NCBI RefSeq assembly: GCF_900104695.1
Contig: NZ_FNSW01000001.1
Span: 4,818,501 to 4,882,500 of the forward strand
Source of the DNA: Paenibacillus sp. GP183
GTDB taxonomy: Bacteria; Bacillota; Bacilli; Paenibacillales; NBRC-103111
Direction of reading: 5' to 3'
DNA: 64,000 nucleotides
Shown one piece after another: positions 25,539-34,171 of this stretch (position 1 is its first letter; each line of letters starts with the position of its first letter). A program made the position numbers and the translations under genes. A model generated the notes under the pieces. The model worked only from the letters and a program-made list of their open reading frames with translations. It was not told the DNA's origin and searched no databases.

Positions 25539-26255
25539 GTGAAGGGTGTTGTTCTGGCTGCTGGTTTAGGAACTCGATTGCTGCCTTTAACCCAAATCAT
25601 TAATAAGCAAATGCTTCCAATCGGTCAGTATCCGATGATTTATTATTCGATTAAAAAGCTTGCAGATAATGGTATACGTGACATTCTGCTCATTATTGGC
25701 GGACAATGCCTCGGCATGTTTTTGGATTACTTGGGAAGCGGGGAGAAGTGGAATGTCCGTTTGACTTATAAAATTCAAGAGCAGCCTTTGGGCATTGCGC
25801 ATGCGCTGGCGTTTGCTGAAGGCTTCGTTCTTCCTGGGGAAAAATTCGTTGTTTTGCTTGGTGATAACTTGTTTGCTGATCCCTTACAGCCCTTCATGAA
25901 GTACTTTGAGCAGCGAGAAGGGGCCATGGTACTACTTAAAGAGGTTGATGATCCTTGCAGGTATGGCGTTCCTTTCATTGAGGATGACAGCATAGTAGCC
26001 ATAGTCGAAAAACCGGATACACCCTTTTCAAATTATGCAGTCACCGGGATTTATTTTTATGACTCATCCGTCTTTGATAAAATCCGTATCTTGCAAAAGT
26101 CGGCTCGCGGCGAAATGGAAATTACCGATGTGAATAATATTTATGCCAAACAAGGGATGCTGAGGTTTCAACAACTTAAAGGATGGTGGATTGATGCTGG
26201 AACGCATGAATCGCTTGTTGAAGCGGCGCATTTGATTCGGGAGGAGAATCCATAA
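25539..26255 (+). CDS. Sugar-1-phosphate nucleotidyltransferase (RmlA-like, short form)
   Basis: A 238-residue NTP transferase that activates a sugar-1-phosphate, most likely glucose-1-phosphate with dTTP. It has the signature GLGTRLLPLTxxxNKQMLPIG, the metal-binding VLLGDNLF and the VEKPDTPFSNYAVTGIYFYD region. It is shorter than typical RmlA (about 290 residues) and resembles the short forms common in Firmicutes surface-polysaccharide clusters. The start is a GTG with GAGGGG eight bases upstream. It is directly followed by rmlD, supporting a dTDP-6-deoxysugar role, yet no rmlB or rmlC is in the window. It opens the plus-strand glycosylation cluster. Confidence 0.85.
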   Translation: MKGVVLAAGLGTRLLPLTQIINKQMLPIGQYPMIYYSIKKLADNGIRDILLIIGGQCLGMFLDYLGSGEKWNVRLTYKIQEQPLGIAHALAFAEGFVLPGEKFVVLLGDNLFADPLQPFMKYFEQREGAMVLLKEVDDPCRYGVPFIEDDSIVAIVEKPDTPFSNYAVTGIYFYDSSVFDKIRILQKSARGEMEITDVNNIYAKQGMLRFQQLKGWWIDAGTHESLVEAAHLIREENP

Positions 26256-26273
26256 TGTTAGGGAGTGATTTCA

Positions 26274-27143
26274 ATGAAGATATTGGTGACAGGGGCTGGA
26301 GGGCAGCTCGGGTATGATTTGATAAGAGTGTTGTCCCGTCATTATGAAGTGGTGGCGGCATCGCGTGAAGAATTGGATGTAACAGATGCTGGAGCGGTAA
26401 CAAATACATTGAGACATGTGCTGCCCGAGATTGTGATTCATGCAGCAGCCTATACATCTGTTGACCTTGCAGAAGATGAAGTGGATCAAGCTTACCAGGT
26501 TAACGCCATAGGAACCTGGAATGTCGCAACAGAAGCTCATGCCATTGGAGCCAAATTGGTTTATATCAGTACGGATTATGTATTCGACGGAATGAAAGAC
26601 GGTCTTTATGACGAACTGGATAAACCCAATCCTTTGAATGTATATGGCAATTCCAAGCTGCTTGGGGAAAAGTTTGCAGCCATGCTTTGCTCCCGATTAT
26701 TCATCGTTCGCACCTCTTGGCTATACAGCGCAAAAGGAAGGAATTTCGTGACCAAGGTTATGGACATGTCGAAAAATCTGGCGCAAATCAGCATGGTGAC
26801 GGATCAAATCGGCTCTCCCACATATGGCTTGGATTTAGCCCATTTTATCTGTGAGCTAATAGGCTCTGAAAAGTATGGGATTTATCATGCTTCCAATCAA
26901 GGCTGCTGCTCCCGATATGATTTTGCTCAGGAAATTTTGAAATATATGGAATCCAAGCCTGCATCCATTATCCCGATTCGAGCAGAATCTCTGAAGCATG
27001 CTGCACCCAGACCGACAAATTCCGCATTATCTCATCAAGCCATCCGATTGAATGGGTTGACTCCGCTACGTGATTGGCGGCAGGCATTGCGGCATTATTT
27101 GCTGCACGAGGATGAAGTGGACTTGCCGAAATTGGTGACATAG
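26274..27143 (+). CDS. rmlD: dTDP-4-dehydrorhamnose reductase
   Basis: RmlD reduces dTDP-4-keto-L-rhamnose to dTDP-L-rhamnose. The 289-residue protein has the N-terminal MKILVTGAGGQLGYDL, the conserved HAAAYTSVDLAEDE, the STDYVFDG segment, catalytic VYGNSK (YxxxK), and VRTSWLY. AGGGAG eight bases upstream chooses the ATG at 26274 over the in-frame GTG at 26265. It follows the RmlA-like gene by 18 bases and abuts the CgeB-like gene. Missing rmlB/rmlC must lie elsewhere, or the substrate differs from standard rhamnose. Confidence 0.9.
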   Translation: MKILVTGAGGQLGYDLIRVLSRHYEVVAASREELDVTDAGAVTNTLRHVLPEIVIHAAAYTSVDLAEDEVDQAYQVNAIGTWNVATEAHAIGAKLVYISTDYVFDGMKDGLYDELDKPNPLNVYGNSKLLGEKFAAMLCSRLFIVRTSWLYSAKGRNFVTKVMDMSKNLAQISMVTDQIGSPTYGLDLAHFICELIGSEKYGIYHASNQGCCSRYDFAQEILKYMESKPASIIPIRAESLKHAAPRPTNSALSHQAIRLNGLTPLRDWRQALRHYLLHEDEVDLPKLVT

Positions 27144-28244
27144 ATGAAGAAAAGCAGGCTTGAGGTATCAGCAGACGGGGCAAAGAAAGGCTTCCGACTC
27201 GGTTGGGAGCATGGATACCAGTTGGGCTGCTCTAAGGGCATTCTGGAACTGCTTCCGCCTGCACATGTGACGGTAAATGAGATCAGAGTGTTGTTTATCC
27301 CCCAAGGATTTGAAGCTATTGATCAGGGAGTGATTCTTGGCTTGCAGCAAACGGCCGGTGAGTTTTTTGTCGTTGGCGCCGAGGATATGGTGCAGAGGGC
27401 AATGGAGCTTAAGCCAGACCTCGTGCTTGTGCTTAACGGCCTGCATGTATTTCCGGCTGAACACCTCGACCATGTGGATCAAGTCAAGGCCATGGGTATC
27501 AAAACAGCGATCTGGTTTGCGGATGATCCCTATTTTACAGACCTGACAGCCGCTTATGCTTCCCGGTACGATTTTATATTTACCCATGAACGAAGCTGTG
27601 TGTCCTTGTATCAAGAGCTCGGCTGTCGACGCGTTTATTACCTTCCTCTTGCTGTCAATCCTCTTATTTACCATCCCATGCAGGTAGATTCCAGCTATCG
27701 AACCGATATCTGTTTCATCGGCAATGCCTTTCCCAACCGGATTGAGCTGTTTGATCAGCTGGCTCATTATTTGGCAGACAAAAAAGTCATGATCGCAGGA
27801 TCACAGTGGGATCAGCTTGCTCATTACCCCATGCTGAAGAACAGCATCAGGCTGGAATGGATTCCGATAGAGGAAACAGTTAAGTACTATAACGGTGCAA
27901 AGATCGTCATCAATCTGCACAGATCAGCAAGTGAATCAGGGTACAGCCGGAACACCAGGAACATTCCCGCACGCTCGATCAATCCCAGGACGTATGAGAT
28001 ATCAGCTTGCGGAGCCTTTCAATTAACCGACTTACGGGAGGATTTGACCGAACTGTATACGCCGGGATTCGATATAGTGAGCTATCAATCAGCAGATGAG
28101 CTAATCGGGCAAATGGACTACTACCTGCGCCATGAAAAGAAACGAAGGCGAATTGCTTTGCGGGGTTTGAAACAGACTCACAGCAACCATACTTTTGGGG
28201 CTCGCCTAAGTCTATTGCTTCAGGAGGTACAACAATGGCATTGA
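27144..28244 (+). CDS. CgeB-family glycosyltransferase, copy 1
   Basis: A 366-residue protein of the CgeB (spore maturation) group with a C-terminal glycosyltransferase domain. Typical segments are AIWFADDPYFTDL, NPRTYEISACGAFQLTD and the end region. B. subtilis CgeB acts in late maturation of the outermost spore layer. An unusual N-terminal segment (residues about 14-32) has glycines every four residues (GFRLGWEHGYQLGCSKG). This segment recurs in the next gene and in the small basic protein at 29381. Its start codon immediately follows the rmlD stop, and its end overlaps the next gene by 10 bases. Acceptor and donor are unknown; the giant repeat protein is a possible acceptor. Confidence 0.82.
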   Translation: MKKSRLEVSADGAKKGFRLGWEHGYQLGCSKGILELLPPAHVTVNEIRVLFIPQGFEAIDQGVILGLQQTAGEFFVVGAEDMVQRAMELKPDLVLVLNGLHVFPAEHLDHVDQVKAMGIKTAIWFADDPYFTDLTAAYASRYDFIFTHERSCVSLYQELGCRRVYYLPLAVNPLIYHPMQVDSSYRTDICFIGNAFPNRIELFDQLAHYLADKKVMIAGSQWDQLAHYPMLKNSIRLEWIPIEETVKYYNGAKIVINLHRSASESGYSRNTRNIPARSINPRTYEISACGAFQLTDLREDLTELYTPGFDIVSYQSADELIGQMDYYLRHEKKRRRIALRGLKQTHSNHTFGARLSLLLQEVQQWH

Positions 28245-29353
28245 AGCTGGATAAAGATTCTCTTCCCGAGAAAGAGAAAAGAAGGCAGGAGAGAGGCTAT
28301 AGATTAGGCTTTGAGGAGGGTTATCGTGTAGGTGCCTGCAATGCGATTGTGAAACGAGCACTGCCTTTCCAGCCTTCTCAAACATGGAACCGGCGCATCC
28401 TGTATGTCGGATCGGGTAAGGGGATGCCTTATTCACCTCTCGACTCCGCCATTATTGACATCATGAGGCCCCTTGTCCTGGAGTTGAAGGTTACTGAACC
28501 ACTGGATAATGTGGTTGCTTGGGTAGAGATAACAAAGCCGGATCTGGTGCTAGTCCTGGATGGCATGCTGTTTCCAGTCGAACAGATCGATGCGATTCGG
28601 GCAAAAGGCGTGCAGACCGCGCTTTGGTTAACCGACGACCCTTATTATACAGACGTTACAGTAGGCTTTGCTCCGCATTATGATCACGTCTTTACCCTTG
28701 AGCTGAACTGCGTCACTTTTTATAAGGAGCACGGTTGTTCGAACGTGCACTACCTTCCTCTCGGTGTGCATCCCGGGTGGTTCTGTCCCAGGGCCACTAA
28801 CTTGATGAACCGCAGGGAGATTTGTTTTGTGGGCTCCGGTTACTGGAAGCGGGTTGAGTTGTTTGATCAAATAGCGCCTTACCTTAAGGGACGCGATGTT
28901 TGCATTAGCGGCTTATGGTGGGATCGGCTGAAAGCATACAGACTCCTCAAAGACAAGATAAGGCTCAATCATTGGATGGGAGCCGAGGAGACAGCAGGCT
29001 TTTATAATGGAACGAAAATCGTCATCAATCTTCATCGTTCCCATGATGACGGAACCTTCAATTACAACAGCCGGTTGATCAAGGCGGTCTCGCCCAATCC
29101 TCGAACTTTTGAAATTTCCGCTTGCGGTGTACTGCAGCTCACTGATGTGCGTGATGATCTGGCAAGTTTTTATAAGCCGGGCCGGGATCTTGCAACCTTT
29201 GGATCGGCTGAAGAGCTGGTTGAGCAAATCGACTATTATTTGACGCATGAGGAGCAGCACCTACAAGTCGCTTTGCAGGGGCTTCGAAGCACGATGGAAC
29301 AGCACACCTTCGCCCATCGATTAACTCAGCTGTTTCAAACCGTGTTCAAGTAA
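28235..29353 (+). CDS. CgeB-family glycosyltransferase, copy 2
   Basis: 372 residues, clearly paralogous to the preceding gene. Matching segments include TALWLTDDPYYTDV, ICFVGSGYWKRVELFDQ and NPRTFEISACGVLQLTDVRDDL. The N-terminal Gly-period motif is again present as GYRLGFEEGYRVG. CAGGAGGT precedes the ATG. Tandem duplication followed by divergence suggests the two enzymes transfer different sugars or act on different positions. A spore-surface role follows from the CgeB family and neighbourhood rather than from direct evidence. Confidence 0.82.
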   Translation: MALKLDKDSLPEKEKRRQERGYRLGFEEGYRVGACNAIVKRALPFQPSQTWNRRILYVGSGKGMPYSPLDSAIIDIMRPLVLELKVTEPLDNVVAWVEITKPDLVLVLDGMLFPVEQIDAIRAKGVQTALWLTDDPYYTDVTVGFAPHYDHVFTLELNCVTFYKEHGCSNVHYLPLGVHPGWFCPRATNLMNRREICFVGSGYWKRVELFDQIAPYLKGRDVCISGLWWDRLKAYRLLKDKIRLNHWMGAEETAGFYNGTKIVINLHRSHDDGTFNYNSRLIKAVSPNPRTFEISACGVLQLTDVRDDLASFYKPGRDLATFGSAEELVEQIDYYLTHEEQHLQVALQGLRSTMEQHTFAHRLTQLFQTVFK

Positions 29354-29380
29354 TTTTGCAGCGAAATGAGGTAATTAGGG

Positions 29381-29569
29381 ATGGTCGTTAGGAAAACTGC
29401 GAGGAAGAAAAGTATGCTTTTAAAAAGTAGAAAATCCATTAAAAAGCCGCGGGTGCTGAGCAAACGGAGGAGAAGAGAGTTGTTTAATAAGGCGTTTAAC
29501 CAAGCCTATGATCAAGGGTTCCATAAGGGATATGCCCAAGGGCTGGAAGATGCCGATAAGACCATATAG
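29381..29569 (+). CDS. Small basic protein with Gly-period motif (62 residues)
   Basis: Not a recognised family. Residues 1-35 are extremely basic (RKTARKKS, KSRKSIKKPR, SKRRRRE). Residues about 38-58 read FNQAYDQGFHKGYAQGLED, the same every-fourth-residue small/aromatic pattern found at the N-termini of the two upstream CgeB-like proteins. A polycation joined to a shared docking-like motif could bridge these enzymes to an acidic polymer; this is conjecture. It follows the second cgeB gene by 27 bases in the same direction. GAGG and AGGG motifs upstream are a weak ribosome binding site. Confidence 0.6.
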   Translation: MVVRKTARKKSMLLKSRKSIKKPRVLSKRRRRELFNKAFNQAYDQGFHKGYAQGLEDADKTI

Positions 29570-29683
29570 GCTCGAGAATGGGTACTGCTTCTTAAGATGT
29601 ACAAATGACGGGGGTTTAATTGTCGTGCCCCGCGAGATACCGTCCTAATATACTGTACTACTGAGGTGAGGGGGCAAATCTCC

Positions 29684-31273
29684 ATGAAATTGTTACTTTT
29701 TTCTCATTTATGCTCTCAAAGCCATATAACCGGAGCGGAAAAGCTGCTGTTGTTCATGGTGCAAGAGCTGAGATCTGATCACGAATGTGTCATGGTTGTA
29801 CCCAACGAAGGCGTACTGTCAAAAGAAGCATCCCTCAGAGGAATTCGCGTGATTGTCATGTATTATCCTCTGCTGCTGTCGACCTACCAACCAGGCCCAT
29901 GGCTTTTCGGTGACTTGCAAAGACTGCTGCAGGAGGATGCCTACCGTACTCTTGCGTCCTTGCTGCTTGCGGAAGAGCCGGATGCCGTTCTGGCCAATAC
30001 TTGTGTCAACGCGCTTCCCGCAGCAGCAGCCAAAACACTCGGAATTCCCGTTGCATGGATGATTACGGAAACCATGATGGAGAACGAATATATCCATCTA
30101 TCGGTAGATCTTATTGATCGTTATTCGGATTGGATAATCGGTATTTCCCGCAGCACCCTGCGCTTTTTCCAGCATGAAAAGCTTGGCCCCAAATTATGCA
30201 CATTATTTCCTTCATGGCGAATGGATGAACTGAACACGGCGACGTGGCCCAGCCATCGCATCAACAAGCGGACGGAATGGGGTGTTGGCGAACAAGAGCA
30301 GGTAGTGGGATACGTTTCCTCGGATATTTATCCAAATAAGGGACTTGAACATTTTATCCAGATGAGTCTTGCAATTGGAAATGCGATGGAGCACGTTCAT
30401 TTTTTCATTATCGGCAAGCCGACAGACCTTGGCTATTACGGGTATTGCCTGCAGTTGATCGAACAATCCGGCTTCGCTTCACGGTTTCATATCTCTCCGT
30501 TTGAGCAGCACATCGAGGGGTTCTATCCGGCTTTGGATGTGGCGGTCATTCCGAGTCTTTTAAATGAAGGGTTTGGCATGACGGCTCTTGAAGGCATGGT
30601 GTTTGCGAAGCCGGTGGTGGCTTATCGTTCCGGAGGCTTGGAGGAAATTTTAACCATGACAGGCAATGCCGCTTTTCTTGCAGAGAAAGGAAATACGAAT
30701 GAATTAATAAGCAAGGTGCATAGGCTGCTTGAAAATCCGCAGCTCCGCAAGGAAGTGGGAGAACGAAACGGAGAAGAGGCTCAGCGGGTGTTTGGTATTG
30801 TACCTTACCGGGCAAGGCTGAAGGAATGGTTCCTTGCGATGAAGACCCATCAGAAAGCACCAGCTTCAGTTCTTCAAACCATGAATTCAACTGAGCTTCA
30901 CGACCCCTCCTCCTTATTGATATGCGGCCAAGGTCCAACGGTATATTTACTCCATAGCGGCGTGCGGTATCCAATCCCATCCGAGTCTCGATTTAAAGCC
31001 TTGGGTTATTCCTTTGATAGAGTTTTTACGCTGCCTGATGATAAGCTTGACCATTTTGATCAAGGTCAACCCATAGCTGGATTAGAAGAACACGCCAAAG
31101 TCAGTAAAAAGCACAAGAGACGATCTTCACGCAAGCGCCGCAGAACGGTTATTAAGAAAAAGAAGCGACCCTTGCGTAAAAAATTTATTAAAACCAAGAA
31201 ATCCACCAGGATCTCCAAACGTGTGAGCACGAAAGTGCGGAGCCGGATATCTGTGAAGAGAAGGGCGGGTTGA
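29684..31273 (+). CDS. Family 4 glycosyltransferase with Lys/Arg-rich C-terminal tail
   Basis: 529 residues from the ATG at 29684, which follows GAGGTGAGGGGG. Residues 1-385 are a GT4 enzyme: SHITGAEKLLLFMVQEL at the N-terminus, VVGYVSSDIYPNKGLEHFIQ at the start of the donor domain, and SLLNEGFGMTALEGMVFAKP. Residues about 420-470 form a small module (VYLLHSGVRYPIPSESRFKALGY) resembling a repeat seen in secreted actinobacterial enzymes. The last about 60 residues are almost pure Lys/Arg/Ser (KKHKRRSSRKRRR, KKKKRPLRKK). The tail is very unusual for a glycosyltransferase and may bind an acidic polymer such as a uronic-acid polysaccharide. It is followed at once by the UDP-GlcNAc 2-epimerase gene. 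Confidence 0.83.
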   Translation: MKLLLFSHLCSQSHITGAEKLLLFMVQELRSDHECVMVVPNEGVLSKEASLRGIRVIVMYYPLLLSTYQPGPWLFGDLQRLLQEDAYRTLASLLLAEEPDAVLANTCVNALPAAAAKTLGIPVAWMITETMMENEYIHLSVDLIDRYSDWIIGISRSTLRFFQHEKLGPKLCTLFPSWRMDELNTATWPSHRINKRTEWGVGEQEQVVGYVSSDIYPNKGLEHFIQMSLAIGNAMEHVHFFIIGKPTDLGYYGYCLQLIEQSGFASRFHISPFEQHIEGFYPALDVAVIPSLLNEGFGMTALEGMVFAKPVVAYRSGGLEEILTMTGNAAFLAEKGNTNELISKVHRLLENPQLRKEVGERNGEEAQRVFGIVPYRARLKEWFLAMKTHQKAPASVLQTMNSTELHDPSSLLICGQGPTVYLLHSGVRYPIPSESRFKALGYSFDRVFTLPDDKLDHFDQGQPIAGLEEHAKVSKKHKRRSSRKRRRTVIKKKKRPLRKKFIKTKKSTRISKRVSTKVRSRISVKRRAG

Positions 31274-31276
31274 GTG

Positions 31277-32371
31277 ATGAAAGTGATGACCATTCTTGGC
31301 ACAAGACCTGAAATCATACGTCTCAGCTTGATTATTCCCTTGATGGATCAATTGGCGGAAAAGCATGTGCTCGTGCATACAGGGCAAAATTTTACTTACA
31401 GCTTAAGCGATGTATTCTTTGATCAGCTTCAGCTGCGTCAACCGGATTATACGCTTCGCTATGAGCAGCACTCGCTCGGAGCTCAGCTTTCCGTCATGTT
31501 CGGTGATGTGGAGAAGCTGCTGCTTCACGAAAAACCCGATAAGGTGCTGCTTCTCGGAGACACGAACAGTGCACTTTGCGCCATATTGGCTGAACGGTTA
31601 GGGTTCCCTGTCATCCATATGGAAGCGGGCAACCGCTGCTTCGATCTCGATGTGCCTGAGGAGAAAAACCGTAAAGTCATCGACGCCATTTCTTCGATCA
31701 ACATGCCTTACACGAGGCAAAGCAAGGAAAACCTCCTGCGGGAAGGGGTTCCGTGCCATCGCATCGTCGTTACAGGCAATCCGATTTATGAAGTGCTTAA
31801 ACATTATGAATCCCAAATCGAACAAAGCCAAATCCTGGAGCAGCTTGGACTCATCGCTAATCAATATTTTCTGGTAACCGCGCACCGGGCCGAAAATGTG
31901 GATGATTCTTTGCGTTTACAGGAAATTTGTGAAGGCTTGAACCGGGTGGCCGAACAGTTCGGACAAAGGATGATATGCAGCCTGCATCCGCGAACAAAGT
32001 CGAGAATCGCGTCTGCTGCCTCGCTCGTCCTTCATCCCCTCGTTGAACTGTATGAGCCTTTTGGCTTTTTCGATTTCGTGAAGCTCGAGAAGGAAGCGCG
32101 CTGCGCGATTACCGACAGCGGTACGGTTCAGGAGGAATGCTGTATCTTACGCATTCCGACCGTCACGATTCGCCAAAGCACGGAACGTCCGGAGACGGTG
32201 GAGTGCGGCAGCAACACAGTTTCCGGTGTCGATGCAGGGCAAATAGCCAAAGCGGTGCAACTGATGGTCCAGCTGGGCGCGAATTGGCAATGCCCACAGG
32301 GCTATGAGGACACAGATGTCTCATTTAAAGTGGTCAAATATGTTTTGGGAGGAAAACATCATGTTTCGTGA
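31277..32371 (+). CDS. UDP-N-acetylglucosamine 2-epimerase family protein (WecB/WbvD/CapG-like)
   Basis: 364 residues of the non-hydrolysing UDP-GlcNAc 2-epimerase family: ILGTRPEIIRLS, LVHTGQNFTYSLSD, LLGDTNSALCA, HMEAGNRCFD, TAHRAENVD and TDSGTVQEECC. In pathways with a 4,6-dehydratase and a reductase, this family epimerises UDP-2-acetamido-2,6-dideoxy-L-hexoses at C2 rather than UDP-GlcNAc. The next two genes are exactly such a dehydratase and an RmlD-like reductase. The set therefore resembles WbvB-WbvR-WbvD (UDP-L-QuiNAc) or CapE-CapF-CapG (UDP-L-FucNAc). Overlap with the next gene is 11 bases. Confidence 0.85.
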   Translation: MKVMTILGTRPEIIRLSLIIPLMDQLAEKHVLVHTGQNFTYSLSDVFFDQLQLRQPDYTLRYEQHSLGAQLSVMFGDVEKLLLHEKPDKVLLLGDTNSALCAILAERLGFPVIHMEAGNRCFDLDVPEEKNRKVIDAISSINMPYTRQSKENLLREGVPCHRIVVTGNPIYEVLKHYESQIEQSQILEQLGLIANQYFLVTAHRAENVDDSLRLQEICEGLNRVAEQFGQRMICSLHPRTKSRIASAASLVLHPLVELYEPFGFFDFVKLEKEARCAITDSGTVQEECCILRIPTVTIRQSTERPETVECGSNTVSGVDAGQIAKAVQLMVQLGANWQCPQGYEDTDVSFKVVKYVLGGKHHVS

Positions 32372-33347
32372 TAGTGCGATTTTGGTTACAGGAGGAACCG
32401 GTTCATGGGGATACGAGCTTGTGCGGCAGCTGCTCAAGACTAAGCCGAAGAAAATTGTCATTTTTTCCAGAAACGAATCCAGCCAAGTCGCCATGAAGCG
32501 TGAGTTTGAGGATGAAAGACTGATATTTTGCATCGGGGATGTAAGGGATAAGGATGCGCTCATCAAAGCTTGCCAGGGCATCGAATATGTGTTTCATCTA
32601 GCAGCGTTAAAGCACGTTCCTGTCTGTGAGGACCATCCCAACGAAGCATTAAAAACGAATGTGATCGGTACACAAAACTTGATTGAAGCAGCCATTGAAA
32701 ACAAGGTGAAGAAGGTTATTAATATTTCCACGGATAAAGCAGCCAATCCCTCGAACTTTTACGGGATGACCAAGGCCATAGGGGAGAAGCTGATTGTTCT
32801 CGCCAACCGGATGCATACCGATACCAAGTTCGTCTGCGTGAGAAGCGGCAATGTGCTGGGCTCCAACGGCAGTGTTGTCCATTTGTTTATGAATCAAATC
32901 AAGCTCAAGAATCAAATCGGCATTACACACATGGAGATGACGCGCTTTTTTCTTACTTTGCAAGATGCCGTCCAATTGCTGCTGCGAGGAGCAGAGGAAA
33001 GCAATGGCGGAGAGATTTTTGTCATGAAGATGCCGACCTGCAAAATTGTCGATTTAGCTGAGGTATTAAAGGAAGCTATGGGCAAAGAGGATGTCCAAAT
33101 TGTGGAGCTGGGTGTTCGGCCGGGAGAGAAGATTCACGAAATTCTATATTCCGATTATGAGAGCCAATCTATGTACATTTACGATAAAGACTATCTGGTT
33201 ATTTTGCCAACCATTGAGATCCCGCTTCTGAGTCAGGTCTATGCATCCTGCCTGCCCGTGCAAGAAGAAATTTATTCTTCCCGGGACTCCTTGATGACGA
33301 AGGATGAAATTAAAAAAATGCTGATTATGGGCGGTTTTATCTCATGA
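32361..33347 (+). CDS. UDP-GlcNAc 4,6-dehydratase, 5-inverting type (CapE/PseB/WbvB-like)
   Basis: 328 residues from the ATG at 32361, preceded by GGGAGGA; the frame extends back to 32304 inside the previous gene. Typical features are ILVTGGTGSWGYELVRQLL, FSRNESSQVAMKREF, HLAALKHVPVCEDHP, ISTDKAANPSNFYGMTK (catalytic Tyr-Lys) and the C-terminal GVRPGEKIHE. The enzyme makes UDP-2-acetamido-2,6-dideoxy-beta-L-arabino-hexos-4-ulose from UDP-GlcNAc. The next gene overlaps by ATGA. Together with the flanking reductase and 2-epimerase it should supply a rare N-acetylated L-deoxysugar. Confidence 0.87.
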   Translation: MFRDSAILVTGGTGSWGYELVRQLLKTKPKKIVIFSRNESSQVAMKREFEDERLIFCIGDVRDKDALIKACQGIEYVFHLAALKHVPVCEDHPNEALKTNVIGTQNLIEAAIENKVKKVINISTDKAANPSNFYGMTKAIGEKLIVLANRMHTDTKFVCVRSGNVLGSNGSVVHLFMNQIKLKNQIGITHMEMTRFFLTLQDAVQLLLRGAEESNGGEIFVMKMPTCKIVDLAEVLKEAMGKEDVQIVELGVRPGEKIHEILYSDYESQSMYIYDKDYLVILPTIEIPLLSQVYASCLPVQEEIYSSRDSLMTKDEIKKMLIMGGFIS

Positions 33348-34171
33348 GACTATTAATCCTTGGCGGGAATGGTATGGCTGGGCATATGCTGGTGGATTAT
33401 TTTCGAAAAAGCTCCAATTACTCGGTTTTTTACTCCGTTAGAGATCGAAGCAGCATTCATGGATTAGTTGTAGACGCCAGGGATTCCGTACAAGTAGAAA
33501 AAATGATCGATGTCGTTGCACCCGATGTGATCATCAATGCTATCGGAATATTAAATGACCGTGCCGAGCGTAATGAGCTTGACGCCTTTTTGCTCAACGG
33601 GCTGTTTCCTCATCAGGTAAAAAGAATGGCGGATAAGGCCGGGAGCCGGTTCATTCATATCAGCTCCGATTGCGTCTTCTCCGGCGAGCTCGGCGGACAT
33701 AGGGAAGATGATGTGCCTGACGGGCATACCACATATGCCCGCACCAAGGTACTTGGTGAAATCAAGGCCGAACGGCATTTGACGATCCGCACCTCGATTG
33801 TCGGTCCGGAAATCCGCGAGCAGGGAATCGGCTTGATGGATTGGTTTTTACGGCAGCAGGGCACCGTTAAAGGCTATCGGTTTGCGATTTGGAACGGAGT
33901 GACCACACTGGAGCTGGCCAAAGCGATACACCATATCATCGAGAGCCCGCTGTCCGGATTGCTGCATCTGACCGCTCCTGAATCCATCAGCAAGCTGGAG
34001 CTGCTTCTATTGTTTCAGCGTACTTTTAATAAGGAGGATGTGAAGATCGTTCCTGACGATGCGATTCGGCTGGATAGGACTCTGCTTCATACGCGGAAGG
34101 ACTTCTTCTATGAGGTTCCCAGGTACGGCCGCATGTTGTCGGAGTTAAGGGAATGGATGAGAAACCGATGA
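33344..34171 (+). CDS. RmlD-like sugar-nucleotide 4-reductase (WbvR-like)
   Basis: 275 residues of the RmlD substrate-binding family: LILGGNGMAGHMLVDYF, VINAIGILNDRAE, HISSDCVFSGELGGH and YARTKVLGE (YxxxK). It lacks the C-terminal cupin found in CapF-type reductases, so WbvR, which yields UDP-L-RhaNAc as precursor of UDP-L-QuiNAc, is the closer functional parallel. It overlaps the dehydratase gene and the following epimerase gene by four bases each, indicating tight co-translation. Confidence 0.83.
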   Translation: MRLLILGGNGMAGHMLVDYFRKSSNYSVFYSVRDRSSIHGLVVDARDSVQVEKMIDVVAPDVIINAIGILNDRAERNELDAFLLNGLFPHQVKRMADKAGSRFIHISSDCVFSGELGGHREDDVPDGHTTYARTKVLGEIKAERHLTIRTSIVGPEIREQGIGLMDWFLRQQGTVKGYRFAIWNGVTTLELAKAIHHIIESPLSGLLHLTAPESISKLELLLLFQRTFNKEDVKIVPDDAIRLDRTLLHTRKDFFYEVPRYGRMLSELREWMRNR

